This document shows positions 50,350 to 60,956 of a stretch of DNA of 64,000 nt, piece after piece. This DNA comes from Microplitis mediator (taxonomy: Eukaryota; Arthropoda; Insecta; Hymenoptera; Braconidae): assembly GCF_029852145.1 (NCBI RefSeq), contig NC_079970.1, positions 13,387,662 through 13,451,661 on the forward strand, read 5' to 3'. Position 1 is the first letter of the stretch, and every line of letters starts with the position of its first letter. The notes below the pieces were generated by a model that was not told the DNA's origin, ran no database searches, and saw nothing but the letters and a program-made list of their open reading frames with translations. The position numbers and the translations under genes were made by a program.

Positions 50350-51000
50350 CTCATAAAAAAATCTGTCTATCGGTTGATCCTGCGGGCCAGCCCCAAAACT
50401 TCCCGCTTTTTTCGAGCTCCTCGAGCTTGAAAACATTGTTGTGGATACATTTTCGAGCTCTTCGAGCTCGAAAATACTTTAGTGTGCCGTTGTTTTAAAA
50501 AAAACCGATTTTAGCACTTCTTTCTCCCACGATATCTCAGGAATGAATTGACCGATTTTGATGGTTGAGGCGGCAATCGACGTGTTTTATTGAGTTCTAG
50601 AGCTGATTAGATTTTGAAGTTGATCGTATTAGTCGTTTCTGAGAAATAAATAAATAACTAAAATAAAAAAAAATTTTTAATTCTTATTCTTTGTTTAACT
50701 TGTAAACTACATGACCGATTTACCCCAAAATCTAATCAAGACTAAGTTTTGGTGAGCTCTTTCGATCGCCACCAAGTACGTTCAAATCGGTTTATCCGTT
50801 CCAAAGATATCGTCGGACAAAAAAAAGTTCACACACACACACACACACATACACACGGACGTCCACCCGGGAATAGTCAGAATAGTTTCCTAGGACCTCA
50901 AAACGTCGACATCTGATGAAAACTCGATTTTCGAAAATCGGACCGAAACCAATAACTTCCCTTTTTTGAAAATTTGCAATTTTTTTAGCGGGAAGTTAAA
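50350..51000 (-). mobile_element. Family S element, copy 6
   Basis: Starts tctatcggttgatcctgcgg and ends ttagcgggaagttaaaaa. It contains (CA)n at 50,829-50,848 and ctaggacctcaaaacgtcg. Confidence 0.8.
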
Positions 51001-51722
51001 AAGGAAACAAAGGTATTCTCGAAAATGTATTTATACTGAGCTCTAAGAGCTCGAAAACAGCGGGAAGTTTGGGGGCTGGCCTGCAGGGCCAACCGATGCC
51101 TAGATTTTTTTTTAGTTTTTTTTTAATTTCTCAGAAACAACTCGATCGATCAACTTCAAAATCTAATCAGCTCTAGAACCCAATAAGGCGCGCCGATCGC
51201 GACCTCGAACATCAAAATCGGCTTATTCGTTCGAGAGATATCGTCGGAGAAAGAAATGTTAAAAATCAGTTTTTTATGAATATCTTTAAAATGACAATCA
51301 AACGTTTCCAAAATCTAATCAACTCTAGAATCAAATAAATCGCGTCGATTTTCACCTTATCCATCTCAGTCGGTTTATTAGTTCAAGAGATATCGTCGGA
51401 GGAAAAATGCTAAAAAACAGTTATTTGCGAATATCTTTAAAACATTTCAACCAAACTATTCCAAAATCTGATCAGCTCTAGAACTCAATAAAATGCGTCG
51501 ATTGCCGCCTCAACCATAAAAATCGGTTAATTCGTTCATGAAATATCGTGGAGGAAAGAAATGCTAAAAAACGGTTTTTTTCGAAAACAATGGCACACAA
51601 AAGTATTTTTGAGCTCGAAGAACTCGAAAATGTATTCACAATAATGTTGTCGAGCTCAAGGAGCTCGAAAACGGCGGGAAAGTTTGCGGCTGGCCCGCAG
51701 GGTCAACCGACAGACAAATTTT
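51001..51722 (+). mobile_element. Family S element, copy 7 (opposite orientation)
   Basis: Four ~115-bp sub-repeats, and two heads with ggcctgcagggccaacc (51,080) and ggcccgcagggtcaacc (51,700). The double head suggests two fused copies. It abuts the right end of the 24,959-bp composite. Confidence 0.75.
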
Positions 51723-51893
51723 TTTATCTCAGTATAACTTCGGTATAAATTGTTCAAAAACATACCTTAATTATTATTATGGATGAGTATAATTTGAGTA
51801 TGCTTCTAGAATTCTACTGAAAACATATCGAAATCATACTCAAATACCAGGTATGTTTTAGATATTTTTTCGGTGTAACCGAATTTGCTAGGG
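51723..51893. repeat. atactcaaat word array at the right end of the composite
   Basis: Words gtataatttgagtatg, catactcaaatacc and ggtatgttttagat lead to the terminus gaatttgctaggg. The same words occur after 26,935 at the left end. Confidence 0.7.
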
Positions 51894-52720
51894 TTCGAAA
51901 TAATGGCTTCTCCGTAAATAAAAACATTTATTATAACTGCTCATAAATAGCATTAACTTTCACTTACTGCTTTTAAGTCCCTACTCAGAACAAAAAAGTA
52001 TCGAAATCAATTTATAGTATGCAAAAAAAAAAACAAGTGTACAGAGTCAAAAATCGATACTGATAATAATTTATAGCGGAAAAAAAATTTTGTCAATTTT
52101 CAAAAATCGAAAAAAATAGTAATTATGGAAGATCCACTACCGGGCCGGGCTTAAAAATTGCAGAATGGATAGAAGTTTAGGATAGAAAATTTTCACGAAA
52201 ATCGAAGGATGCATGAAGTTTTTAAAACACGGTTGAAAACTTAAAATTCAAAAATCTCGATTAAAAACATTTCGTATATTTGTTTTGTATTTTTTGCTGT
52301 AAAGGCCACCTTAAAACGAAAATTTTGACAAAAAAAGCCATTGAACTTCGACCCTTGCAGATTTAGCACCACGGTGACCTCACAGTAAAAACACCGTGAA
52401 ACGACTGTGAAAACATGGTCGTAATGCAGTGGAATCACGGTATTTTTTGTGCAGTCACGCCACTGTTTCCCGACCGCGTTCCCATTGCATTTAAAGAGTG
52501 TTTCCACGGTGTTTCGACCATGAGGTCACAGTAATCTCACGGTGGTTTTACGGTGGCTCCACAGTGGTTTTCAGCGATCTCCACGTTGAGTTTACAATGG
52601 CTTTCCGATGGCTTGACAGTGTTTTAACCGTGAATTCACCGTATTTCTACGGTGAGTTCATCGTTCCATGGTGTGTCCGTAAATTTTATAGCGAAAAAAA
52701 AAAAAAAAAAAAAAAAATTA

Positions 52721-52795
52721 ACGCTGACTCGGAGGATCGATCCCAGCGTCTTCGCATTCAAAGTCTGATCTGCTACCCACTGTGCCACATCGCAC
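52721..52795 (-). tRNA. tRNA-like sequence (SINE head or pseudo-tRNA)
   Basis: On the minus strand tggcacagtgggtagcag fits an A box and gggatcgatcc a B box at the right spacing. It is adjacent to a long A run (52,695-52,717 on the plus strand). The anticodon and acceptor stems pair poorly, so it is not considered a functional tRNA gene. Confidence 0.5.
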
Positions 52796-53389
52796 ACATG
52801 AGTGTTCGGATTGATTGTATTTATATAAACACAAATGAACTTTAGAAAATTAAAGATATCTAATAAATGATTGATTGTCTGATTTGTATTACATTAAATT
52901 ATATAATTGTTAGCAGGGTAACGAGACCAATAGCGGTATACCTACTAGTAGGGGGGCAATAAATACTTTTTTTAGTAAAGTATGTAAATGAGAAGTTGAA
53001 ATTTTTCAAACTCAACCATACAATATTTTAAATTTAATATCTCAGTTTTTTATAACTAAATTCATCATTGAAACATCGAAATATCCTTAACTATCTCACT
53101 GATGGTCTTGTTAGCTTATTTTCGAAAATTTTAAAAAAGTTTGCGTACTTTATAACATTTATGAATGCGGTAAATTGAAAAATTTCATAGACTTTATAAG
53201 ATTTATGAATCATTGTAAAATCATTTTTTTCGAATAATGTTACATTATTTAGTCGTATCTAAAGTATAGTACAAAATGCAATGATTCACATACCTGCAAA
53301 GCATATTTGCTCAGAAATCGCTATTAAATAGAATTTGCTAGAACTCAAATATATAGAATTTTGCATTACAGAATAAAAACAAAATTTAC

Positions 53390-53592
53390 TTTGGGACTAG
53401 AAAAATTTTTGACGCAAAAACATTTTGTTTTCGCCTAAAAAATTTTTTTCTTTCTTTAATTAAGAAAATTCGTTCTCGCCCCAAGAAAATTTTTGTTTTC
53501 AATTCATTATGCAAAAATTTTTTAGGACAAGTCAAAATTTTCTTGGTGTGAGTGCAACTTTTTGGTGCCAAGAAATTCCTTTTTTCTGTGTA
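53390..53592. repeat. Family E word-array element, copy d
   Basis: Words aagaaaattcgttctcgccc and caagtcaaaattttcttgg, ending ttttttctgtgtac. The left end is unclear. Confidence 0.5.
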
Positions 53593-53749
53593 CTTATATT
53601 GATAAGATAACTTAAAATGATAAGCTTTGTTCATTTTAATAATTTAACAATACACTTTAGAAAAAATAATTATCAAAAATACTGAGAAAATAAGAAAATA
53701 TGATTGACAGAGATTTGGAAACTATAAGAAAAAAATATATCAATGTTAA

Positions 53750-53976
53750 CCCTCGCAGATTTGAATCACGGTGGAAACACGGTGGGTTTGTTCCATTTTA
53801 CCACTGTGATTACGCGTTGTATCCACCGTGGAATCACGGTGGATACACCGCGTAAGCACAGTGGATATACTATGTATACCCGGTGGTGAAATGGAACAAA
53901 CCCACCGTGTAACCCCAGTGGATCCACGGTGTTTACACTTCTACGGTGTTTCCACCGTGATTCAAATTTGCGAGGG
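53750..53976. mobile_element. 227-bp CCCTCGCAGATTTG palindrome with cacggtgg words
   Basis: CCCTCGCAGATTTGAATCAC at the left and its near-exact complement at the right. The interior is caccgtggaatcacggtgga, also palindromic (ggtgggtttgttcc and its complement). It shares its end and word with the larger 52,352 element. The flanks (aa/ga) do not give a clear duplication. Confidence 0.7.
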
Positions 53977-54719
53977 GAAGAAACCATGAAATCATCGTGA
54001 AAACGGTTACATGACTAAATAACTAATTCAAAATATCTAATTTAAAATATCAGACGACAAAAGATCTAATGGCAAAATATTTTAATCAACGATCATCGTT
54101 TTTAGTTTTAGATCAGGTTTTAATTCTATTATGGTACGAGATATTTTTGGATTAGATCTAATTTCTTAGATATTTTGATGTTATATATTTAGGGTCAAAT
54201 ATTTAGTCGTGACACCGTGAAAACAACGAGGAAATACCAAACTAACACAGTGAAAACGCTGAAAAATCGACGCGAAAATACTGCAAACCACTGTGAAGCC
54301 ACCATGAGAACACTGGAAATTCACCGTCAGAACACTGTGAACTCGCTTTCTAAACACCCTTAAACCACCGTAAAAACACAGTGGGGACACGGTCGGAACA
54401 TAGTAGCGTGACTGCACAGAAACCACCATAAATTCACCGTCGAATGTCCTCCGCTTCACTGTCAGAACACGGAAGGCGTGTTTTCATGGTAAAAACACAG
54501 TGATTCGAGCGTGTTTTCACCGTCACGGTGAGACTATAAAAAAAACCATCAAAAGAGCGGTTTATTTTTAAATTCGATATTTTTTTAACCATTGATCAAA
54601 AAAATTTCAAAATTTACCAGGAAACCTCTTTTGAGGGGTACTAAAAAATACCAAAAATTTAAGAAAATCGGAATAAATCAATTTCTGAAACCATCCGATT
54701 TGGCGTGGAATGCCCCATA

Positions 54720-55500
54720 TATATTTATATATAAGAAATTTTTATCCAGTTGTATATATCGCTAATACATATAATTATCAATATAATAACTTTTAAATAA
54801 TATTACTAATTATAATAATTATTGTAACTACCCTCATTTCGGCGATCCCGATCAAGAAGAAAAGAATCGATAAACATTTGAGAGACATTTTATGAATCAT
54901 TCTTTATATGAACCGGAATAAAAATTAGTGTTGGCTGTTCTGACGCTAACTATTTTTTTTCATTAAATATTGTCGTATATATACTCAAACTAATCGTGAT
55001 TATTATTGGTATCAAGGTCATGATGTCACCTCATGACGTCAAAAAAATTAAAAGGATTCTTCACATGCTACCATTAGCACGAAATTTTGGCCCTAATGAT
55101 CATTTTTAATATTATTTTGTTATCACTATTTGTCATTGAATGCCTTCAGCAATGGAATTTAGTCAACCAAATTCCCCGAATTATTGACATTATCATTTTG
55201 TCATTATAAATTATCGTTTTTTTACGGGAATTCTAATTTAGTCACACTGATATGATAAGTATATTTTTTTAATGGTCAAACGTTCTGAATATTTTTAGCC
55301 TATCATTAAAATTACAGAAGACATTAAAAACTCTGCTTTCAAGTTTATAGTTTTTGCGTATTAAATTAAATAAATAATTTTTTCTCGTGAGATCTTAAGA
55401 AGGTTGAGATAGATCAGAGTTATTACGAATAGATACATAGAATTTCATGAGCAAACTATTGATATCTTTTTGTGGGAAATCGAATTTCCTATAAAAAAGG
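54720..55500. other. AT-rich non-coding stretch
   Basis: No gene, RNA or terminus is recognised. tatgatgtcacctcatgacgtc at about 55,020 is locally palindromic. Confidence 0.4.
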
Positions 55501-55502
55501 TA

Positions 55503-55875
55503 TAGGGGAAAGTGGGGCAGAGCGGCTCCCTGGGGCAGAACGGCCCCCCTGAAATTTCGATGAAAAAAAAATTTTTTTTTCGTCTAATTACTATAAATCC
55601 AATATATTTGCACATTTTCAGCCCTACGCATGACACCTGGGGCAAAACGGACCAGCCGAGAATTTTGAAAAAATAATTCTTTCAAATTTGATCGTCAAAT
55701 TAAAAAAAATTTAATATATTTCCGCATTTTTAGCCCTACCCGTAACACTTAGGGCAAAATGGACCATCCGAAAATTCTGAAAAAATAAATCTCATATTTT
55801 TATCGTTCAATTATAACAAATTTAATATATTAATCCATTTTTCGACTGATTATCTATAGCTGGGGCAAAGTTGAC
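55503..55875. repeat. Direct repeat around ggggcaaaacggacc
   Basis: Four loosely spaced units (about 55,508, 55,639, 55,752 and 55,860), each with ggggca(a/g)a(a/g)(c/t)gg(a/c)cc followed by 60-80 AT-rich bases with aatatatttgcacattttc. Unit similarity is clear for three and weak for the fourth. The 66-residue frame is not convincing. Confidence 0.6.
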
Positions 55876-56129
55876 CACTAAAAATATATGAAAATAATAA
55901 TTTATTTTTTAATTGATGAAATTTTTTAAATGATGCAAAATGATCTGTAATCTAAAAAATCAAAAAACACGTTTTTTGGGTTCAAAATAATGAAAAATAA
56001 AAAATATAGAATTGTTTTTTGTGATTAAATAACAATTAGTAATTAAGCTAATCGAGGAGGAACGATTAATTACACCTTAAAGAATGTTTTTCGAGTAATA
56101 TAAAACTAAAAATAGTTGTCAAGAGAAAC

Positions 56130-56460
56130 CCAGTGAACACAACAACATAACAGTGATATTACATCTAGAGAACATGTAACGTAACAAATTCAACGTAAAC
56201 TTTACATTCTGATGATATAAATTGGAATGTAAATAGTACGTCAAATTTGTGACGTAAATGTGACATTAAGATTACATGCATGTTACTGACCGAGTGATAT
56301 CACATTTTGATCTAAATGTGACGTTATATTTATATCACATACTGTTAGCTTTACATTCTAGATATTACCTCAAAATCACGTAACAAAATCGACTTATAAG
56401 TGACATAATCTTGGTGATTCTATTTTATCGTCACATTTACATCACGTGTTGCTATAATTG
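56130..56460. mobile_element. CCCAGTGAACAC end with ttacatcacattt words (right end missing)
   Basis: CCCAGTGAACACAACAACAT followed by about 300 bases of gtaaatgtgacatt / tcacatttacatcac words in both orientations. It stops at atcacgtgttgc without the complementary GGG terminus, so the element is probably truncated. Confidence 0.5.
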
Positions 56461-56569
56461 CTATAATTAATAATTTTACATTTAATTTATGTAAAAAATA
56501 ATATTTGTTATTGAAACGTGCTGAGATTCATGTCGAATCGGTGAAGTAAACTTTTTTTTTTATTTATAT

Positions 56570-56765
56570 AAATTTCCATCTGTACTTTCATTTGCTTGTA
56601 AATGATTGAAATAATTATTTTTATTGTTATAATATATTTCTTTTATTATTAGACATTTTATTTGGTTTTTATAATTTTTATGGTTATTTTATTCTTTTTT
56701 ATTAAATTAAATACAAATAAATAACAATGAAAATAATTATAAAATAATTATTTACAAGCAGGCGG
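56570..56765. repeat. Small inverted repeat
   Basis: cttgtaaatgattgaaataa at 56,595 pairs with the complement in aattatttacaagca at 56,745; the loop is AT-only. It lies directly outside the next element. Confidence 0.55.
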
Positions 56766-56780
56766 AAAAATTAATAAAGT

Positions 56781-57630
56781 CCCGGAAAAAATGATTTTGC
56801 CTAATTATATATAATTATATATAAGACCTTATATATAATTAGATCTAAAAATTGGCCAGGTCTAATTATATATAATTTATATATAATTATATATAGGTTA
56901 TATATGATTATATATAATACGTTATATATAAATAGATCTGAAAATTGGCCAGGTCTAATTATGTATAATCATATATAAGTTATATATACTCATATATAAT
57001 TAGATATGATTATGTATACTACATATATATCATATTTTATATATAATTAGATCCGAAAATTAGGCGGGTTTAATCATATATATGATTATGTGTAATTTAT
57101 ATACAATTACGTATGTTCATGTACGATTAATATTGAAGTATTCAGAGGGAAGTTTTTTTTTAATTATGCGTTTGCAATTATTCATAACAAATTATATTTC
57201 CCTCAAAATATAAATACAGAGTATAATTAACGACTGTGCTACTACATTTATTTATTTTTGTTATATAACATTTTATTATGTATTTATAGATAGATAATAT
57301 AATCATGTCATTAGACTATTAGTACTTACAAACGAAGATTACTAGAGTCATTTTTACTTATATATTAAAGACTATATATTCGTTATTTTTAAAAGTATAT
57401 TTGGTGAAACTTCTTAACGTTAATTTTATGAGATCTCACTTATTATAATTAGTATTATAATAAGTATAATAATATAGTAATTATTACTTCTCAATAATAT
57501 ACACCTAAAACTATAATGCATTTAACGAGTATTGGTCATTAAATATCAATAAAGACCATAGAGCATCTAATATATTAAATAAGAAAAACTAAATATTAAA
57601 TATATTCTATAAATAAAATATTAACTTATG

Positions 57631-57661
<31 letters not shown>

Positions 57662-58322
57662 TTAATTTATATTTGATTATATACATAGATCTAAAGATCT
57701 AAAATATAATAAAAATTACTATATATGGGTCTATATAGGTCAGGTCTAATCAGATCTAATCATATATAGACCCATGTATAACTATATATGGGTATATACT
57801 ATGATATATACTATTATATATATATTCCATATACAATCATATATAATTAGGCAAAATCATTTTGTCCCGGGATATAATTAGATCTAATTATATATAAGGC
57901 TATATATACTTATATATAGGTCTATATATAATCATTTATAATTAGGCAAAATAATTTTTTTCCCGGTATAATTAGGTCTAATTATAAATAAGACTATATA
58001 TACTAATATATAGGTCTATATATAATCATATATAATTAGGCAAAATCATTTTTTTCCCGGTATAATTAGGTCTTATTATATATAAGACTATATATACTTA
58101 TATATAGGTCTATATATAGCCATATATATTCTATATATAATCATATATAATTAGGCAAAATCATTTTTCTCCCGGTATAATTAGGTCTAATTATATATAA
58201 GGCTATATATACTTATATATAGGTCTATATATAACCATATATAATACCATATATAATTATATATATTCCATATATAATCATATATAATTATATATAATTA
58301 GGCAAAATCATTTTTTCCCGGG
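56781..58322. mobile_element. CCCGG element with taattatatataatta words
   Basis: The left end CCCGGAAAAAATGATTTTGC, continuing ctaattatata, and the complementary right end (ggcaaaatcattttttCCCGGG) are flanked by GT on both sides (56,779-56,780; 58,323-58,324). The interior is ggtctaattatatataag and ggccaggtctaattatat words. The right end is present five times in tandem (see next feature). Confidence 0.8.
57866..58322 (+). repeat. Tandemly repeated right termini
   Basis: CCCGG occurs at 57,866, 57,962, 58,056, 58,171 and 58,317, each preceded by attaggcaaaatcatttttt-like sequence. The units are about 96, 94, 115 and 146 bp and each ends as the element itself ends. Confidence 0.8.
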
Positions 58323-58849
58323 GTGTCTGACGTGCGAACATGTAGTTGAAGACAATATTGAAAATTACCTAAAGCGATTTCCAATTTATGATGTAACTGA
58401 TTTAATTTCGCAATCGAACGTCGAGCGGTAAACGTAAGATTGTGTACCCCCTACTGTGAATTATCTGTCTGAGCGGCTAAACAGGTAGAAAATAAGGGAT
58501 AAAGGAAGGTTGGCTGCCGAAAAGCCTCGTGAAGCTAGTATCTTATTGTCAATGTAATATTGTCTGGGAAATAATGTTTTTCAAATATTTATGTTCACGA
58601 GTAATTATTTATTGAGGATCAAACATACTCAAAATACAAAAGGGTTACAAATAGTAGTATTTAAAACAATTAATGTAAAATAAAATGTTTCATGCATATG
58701 GTTTACAGTCAGTTTCAAATATATAAAATAATAAAAATACGAAACAATGGTTACAATCGTTAAAAACTTACCCTAAACAGGTTTAGGTGAGGTGTCAGGA
58801 CTTCCAGCAGTAACACAGGACACTTTTTCACACGCGTTCTCGCGGCTAA
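58323..58849. other. Unassigned stretch
   Basis: A less repetitive block (cgaacgtcgagcggtaaacg; gctgccgaaaagcctcgtga). No open frame, splice-like gene structure or RNA is supported, but it is a candidate for ancestral host sequence. Confidence 0.4.
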
Positions 58850-59336
58850 TTAATGTGATTCTAATCTATCGATTTATTTAGTTTATTATAATTTGTTGTA
58901 ATTATTTATGCGTTTCGAAATCTTCGTATATAAAATGTAAATTGATTGGAAGTCTTCACGATTTTTGCGGTAAAATAAAATACAAGTTTATTTTGTAATC
59001 TTCGTGTATTTTCGCCGTAAAATATTACACAGGTCTACAAAAAAAAATTTTTTGTTTGGTGCCGCTAATTCTAGGTTATATTTTGGTTAATTAGCCCACA
59101 AGATGTCGTGCGAAGCTGTCTAAATTATGAAGCTACGTTCAGGTTTGTATCGATCGATATAATAACCTAAAGAACGTATTTTATCATAATTAATGTCATT
59201 ATAATCAATAAATTTTTTCTTAAATTAATAATATTGATATGCCGTCGATATGCCACCATTTAAATATAGTGGAAACCTAAACATGCAAACCTTCTCAATA
59301 AGACAATTTATAGATAAATTGAGAAAAATATAGATA

Positions 59337-59409
59337 GCCCGAACTGGGAATCGAACCCAGACCCATTCGGTATCACGCCGAGTGCTCTACCAGCTGAGCT
59401 ATCCGGCAC
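59337..59409 (-). tRNA. tRNA-like sequence (tRNA-Lys-related pseudo-tRNA)
   Basis: The minus strand reads ggatagctcagctggtagag (A box and perfect D arm), ctgggttcgattcccag (perfect T arm with B box) and ttcgggc, which resemble tRNA-Lys. The anticodon loop cgtgata has G instead of the universal T at position 33, and the first two acceptor pairs fail. It is very likely a pseudogene or SINE head. The same sequence recurs at 60.9 kb with a shared flank ending gagaaaaatatagatagccc. Confidence 0.65.
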
Positions 59410-59417
59410 TATAATGA

Positions 59418-59564
59418 GAACGTTTTCATCAAGATTTAAAGGTGATGGAAGATAGATACCAAGGTCGCTGGGATGAGCATATGATGGCAGATTACTGTTG
59501 GAGTATTACACGGGAATGTCCTGAAGACATCCATCGGAGAAAATCTAAAAAGAGAAGCTTCTAA
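59418..59564 (+). pseudogene. C-terminal fragment of an unrecognised protein family, copy 1
   Basis: An open frame ending in TAA at 59,562-59,564 that encodes HQDLKV-MEDRYQGRW, then DEHMMADYCW, then a basic tail RRKSKKRSF. An upstream in-frame stop at 59,415-59,417 limits it, so only about 48 codons survive. A paralogous stretch occurs on the minus strand at 60,577-60,810 (HQDIS, RYQGNW, MADYCW, then a lysine/arginine-rich tail), with similarity at amino-acid level despite DNA divergence. That pattern argues that the family was once protein-coding. I do not recognise the family. The conserved aromatic/Cys core followed by a basic tail suggests a short C-terminal domain. It could be a captured gene end or part of a transposon protein. 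Confidence 0.55.
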
Positions 59565-60576
59565 CCTGTCAAATAAAATGTGTAATTAAATGTATTTAAC
59601 TGTTTTGAATTAAATGTTCTTTTGTTTTTTAATAAATGAAAATCTCGGAAACTATACGTAGCATTAAAAAAGGAAGTATCACGTTTTTATCAGGGTACCG
59701 AATGTACTTGAAATCAGTTTTACTTTTAGCAGCACCAAAATCATTGTAGACCTGTGTTATTCAGTGTCTTTAAATTCTTCGCTTTTCTCGCGGTAAAAAA
59801 ATTCTTTAAAATCTTCGCTTTTCTCGCGGTGAAATATTCTTTGATTGTTCAAGTTTTCGTGGTACAATTCAATATTAAAATAAAAATGAAATTAAGCGGA
59901 TTACAATAAGATGAAGATAACACCGTCAAACAAAAAAAAAATTGGTCTGTACACCGGGCGCCACCTATCTACGGGCATGCTTTTCGACCCTCTGAATACG
60001 AATTTCAAGTCAGTTTAGGCCGTCCAGCCTTCGATTTCGAGTAAATTGCAAAAACCCCCAAAAATAGCGAAAATTCGATGTTTTGGCAAGAAAAAAAATT
60101 TTGAGATCTAAAGCAAGCATAATATTCATGTATTTTGATCTGTTAAATACTAATTTCGATCTTACTTTAATCATAAACCGTTTTAAATCTACAAAAATTG
60201 TAAAAAATCATAAAAAATTGCAAAAATCGACGAAAATCGGGATTATCTTGGTATAAAAAATTTTGTGGACCCGGATTGACGAAGATTTTCATGTAATTTA
60301 ATTTGCTTGATCTGATTCTGCAATAAATTTGGCCCATAGTCCCCTCCAACATTCATAAAACTGCATGCACAAAACATGCATAAAACATTCATAAAACGAT
60401 AAAATAGCAGAAAATTGCTGCTGAAAAAATGGAAAAAAATCTTTTAAATACAATTAAATAAATTTCTTGTATTTTTTATTAACAAAATACAAGATTAAAA
60501 TCTGAAAATGCAAAAAAATTGTTAAATCTATGAAAATGACGTATAAACAGAATTAGAAGAATGATTTTCCCAACTC

Positions 60577-60810
60577 TTAAACTGTTTTCCGGTGGTATCG
60601 AACTCTTATATTTTCAAATAATCTACGGAGTGGATTTCTTTTTCGTTTGTTATTTTCTTTTGGTATATCTCTTTTGAGTGTCCAGCAATAGTCTGCCATT
60701 ATGTTAATATTCCAATTTCCTTGATACCTAGTCTCCATTTCACTTATGTCTTGATGTGAAAGTGCTCGATGTGAGAATCTAGAAAGTGTAATTTTATATT
60801 CATTAAGCAT
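60577..60810 (-). pseudogene. Fragment of the same unrecognised protein family, copy 2
   Basis: A 77-codon open frame containing SHQDISEMETRYQGNW and NIMADYCWTLKRDIP, then a basic, arginine-rich tail. It extends further N-terminal than copy 1 (LNEYKITLSRFSHRAL). It starts at an internal ATG, and the upstream frame is not conserved in copy 1, so the true start is unknown. It lies inside the CACCG element, which may have captured it. No catalytic motif or membrane segment is seen. Confidence 0.5.
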
Positions 60811-60888
60811 CCTTTGTCTGCTTATTTCACCCCAATTTTTAAATATAGTCGAAACCTAAACAAATAAATTGAGAAAAATATAGATAGC

Positions 60889-60956
60889 CCGAACTGGGAA
60901 TTGAACCCAGACCATGTCGGTATCGCGCCGAGTGCTCTACCAGTTGAGCTATACTA
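60889..60956 (-). tRNA. tRNA-like sequence, second Lys-related pseudo-tRNA
   Basis: tatagctcaactggtagagc and ctgggttcaattcccag, with the same gagaaaaatatagatagccc flank as the 59.3-kb copy. The B box has one change (ttcaa for ttcga) and the acceptor stem is lost on the 5' side. Confidence 0.6.

Larger units (their letters stand above)
26935..51893. mobile_element. 24,959-bp composite insertion, CTCTAGC/CCCTAGC ends
   Basis: The target gtttcttttgcTT-cgaaatagt is continuous in family C copy 1. Here it is broken after TT at 26,934 and resumes TTcgaaat at 51,894, giving a TT/TT duplication. The left end aactctagcgaatttgttta and the complement of the right end (CCCTAGCAAATTCGGTTACA) are imperfect inverted repeats. 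Both ends continue into atactcaaat/gtatgattt word arrays (26,940-27,180; 51,740-51,890). The interior contains LINE 2 and many other nested repeats, so the original element was much smaller. Confidence 0.7.
52352..54535. mobile_element. CCCTTGCAGATTT element with accacggtg words
   Basis: Begins CCCTTGCAGATTTAGCACCA inside family C. Arrays of caccgtgaaaacac / ggtttcacggtgg words run at 52,370-52,680 and 54,200-54,530. The right terminus is not found and some 20 bases of family C are missing at that junction, so the right end was deleted. Other repeats lie between, including a family E copy ending ccttttttctgtgt near 53,592. Confidence 0.6.
58850..59880. repeat. Inverted-repeat unit carrying a coding fragment and a tRNA-like sequence
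   Basis: aatattacacaggtctaca with gtgccgctaat (59,020-59,070) faces its complement (gcagcaccaaaatcattgta, 59,730-59,750). ttcgcggtaaaat-like words lie outside both. Between them are the pseudo-tRNA at 59,337 and the coding fragment at 59,418. Confidence 0.55.

Noticed and set aside
56781..58322. Possible CRISPR-like array because of regularly repeated units
   Set aside because: Units are degenerate, AT-only words in both orientations without unique spacers, in a eukaryotic context, and they end in transposon termini.
59337..59409. Functional tRNA-Lys gene
   Set aside because: Anticodon loop lacks T33, no Lys anticodon, and the top of the acceptor stem does not pair.
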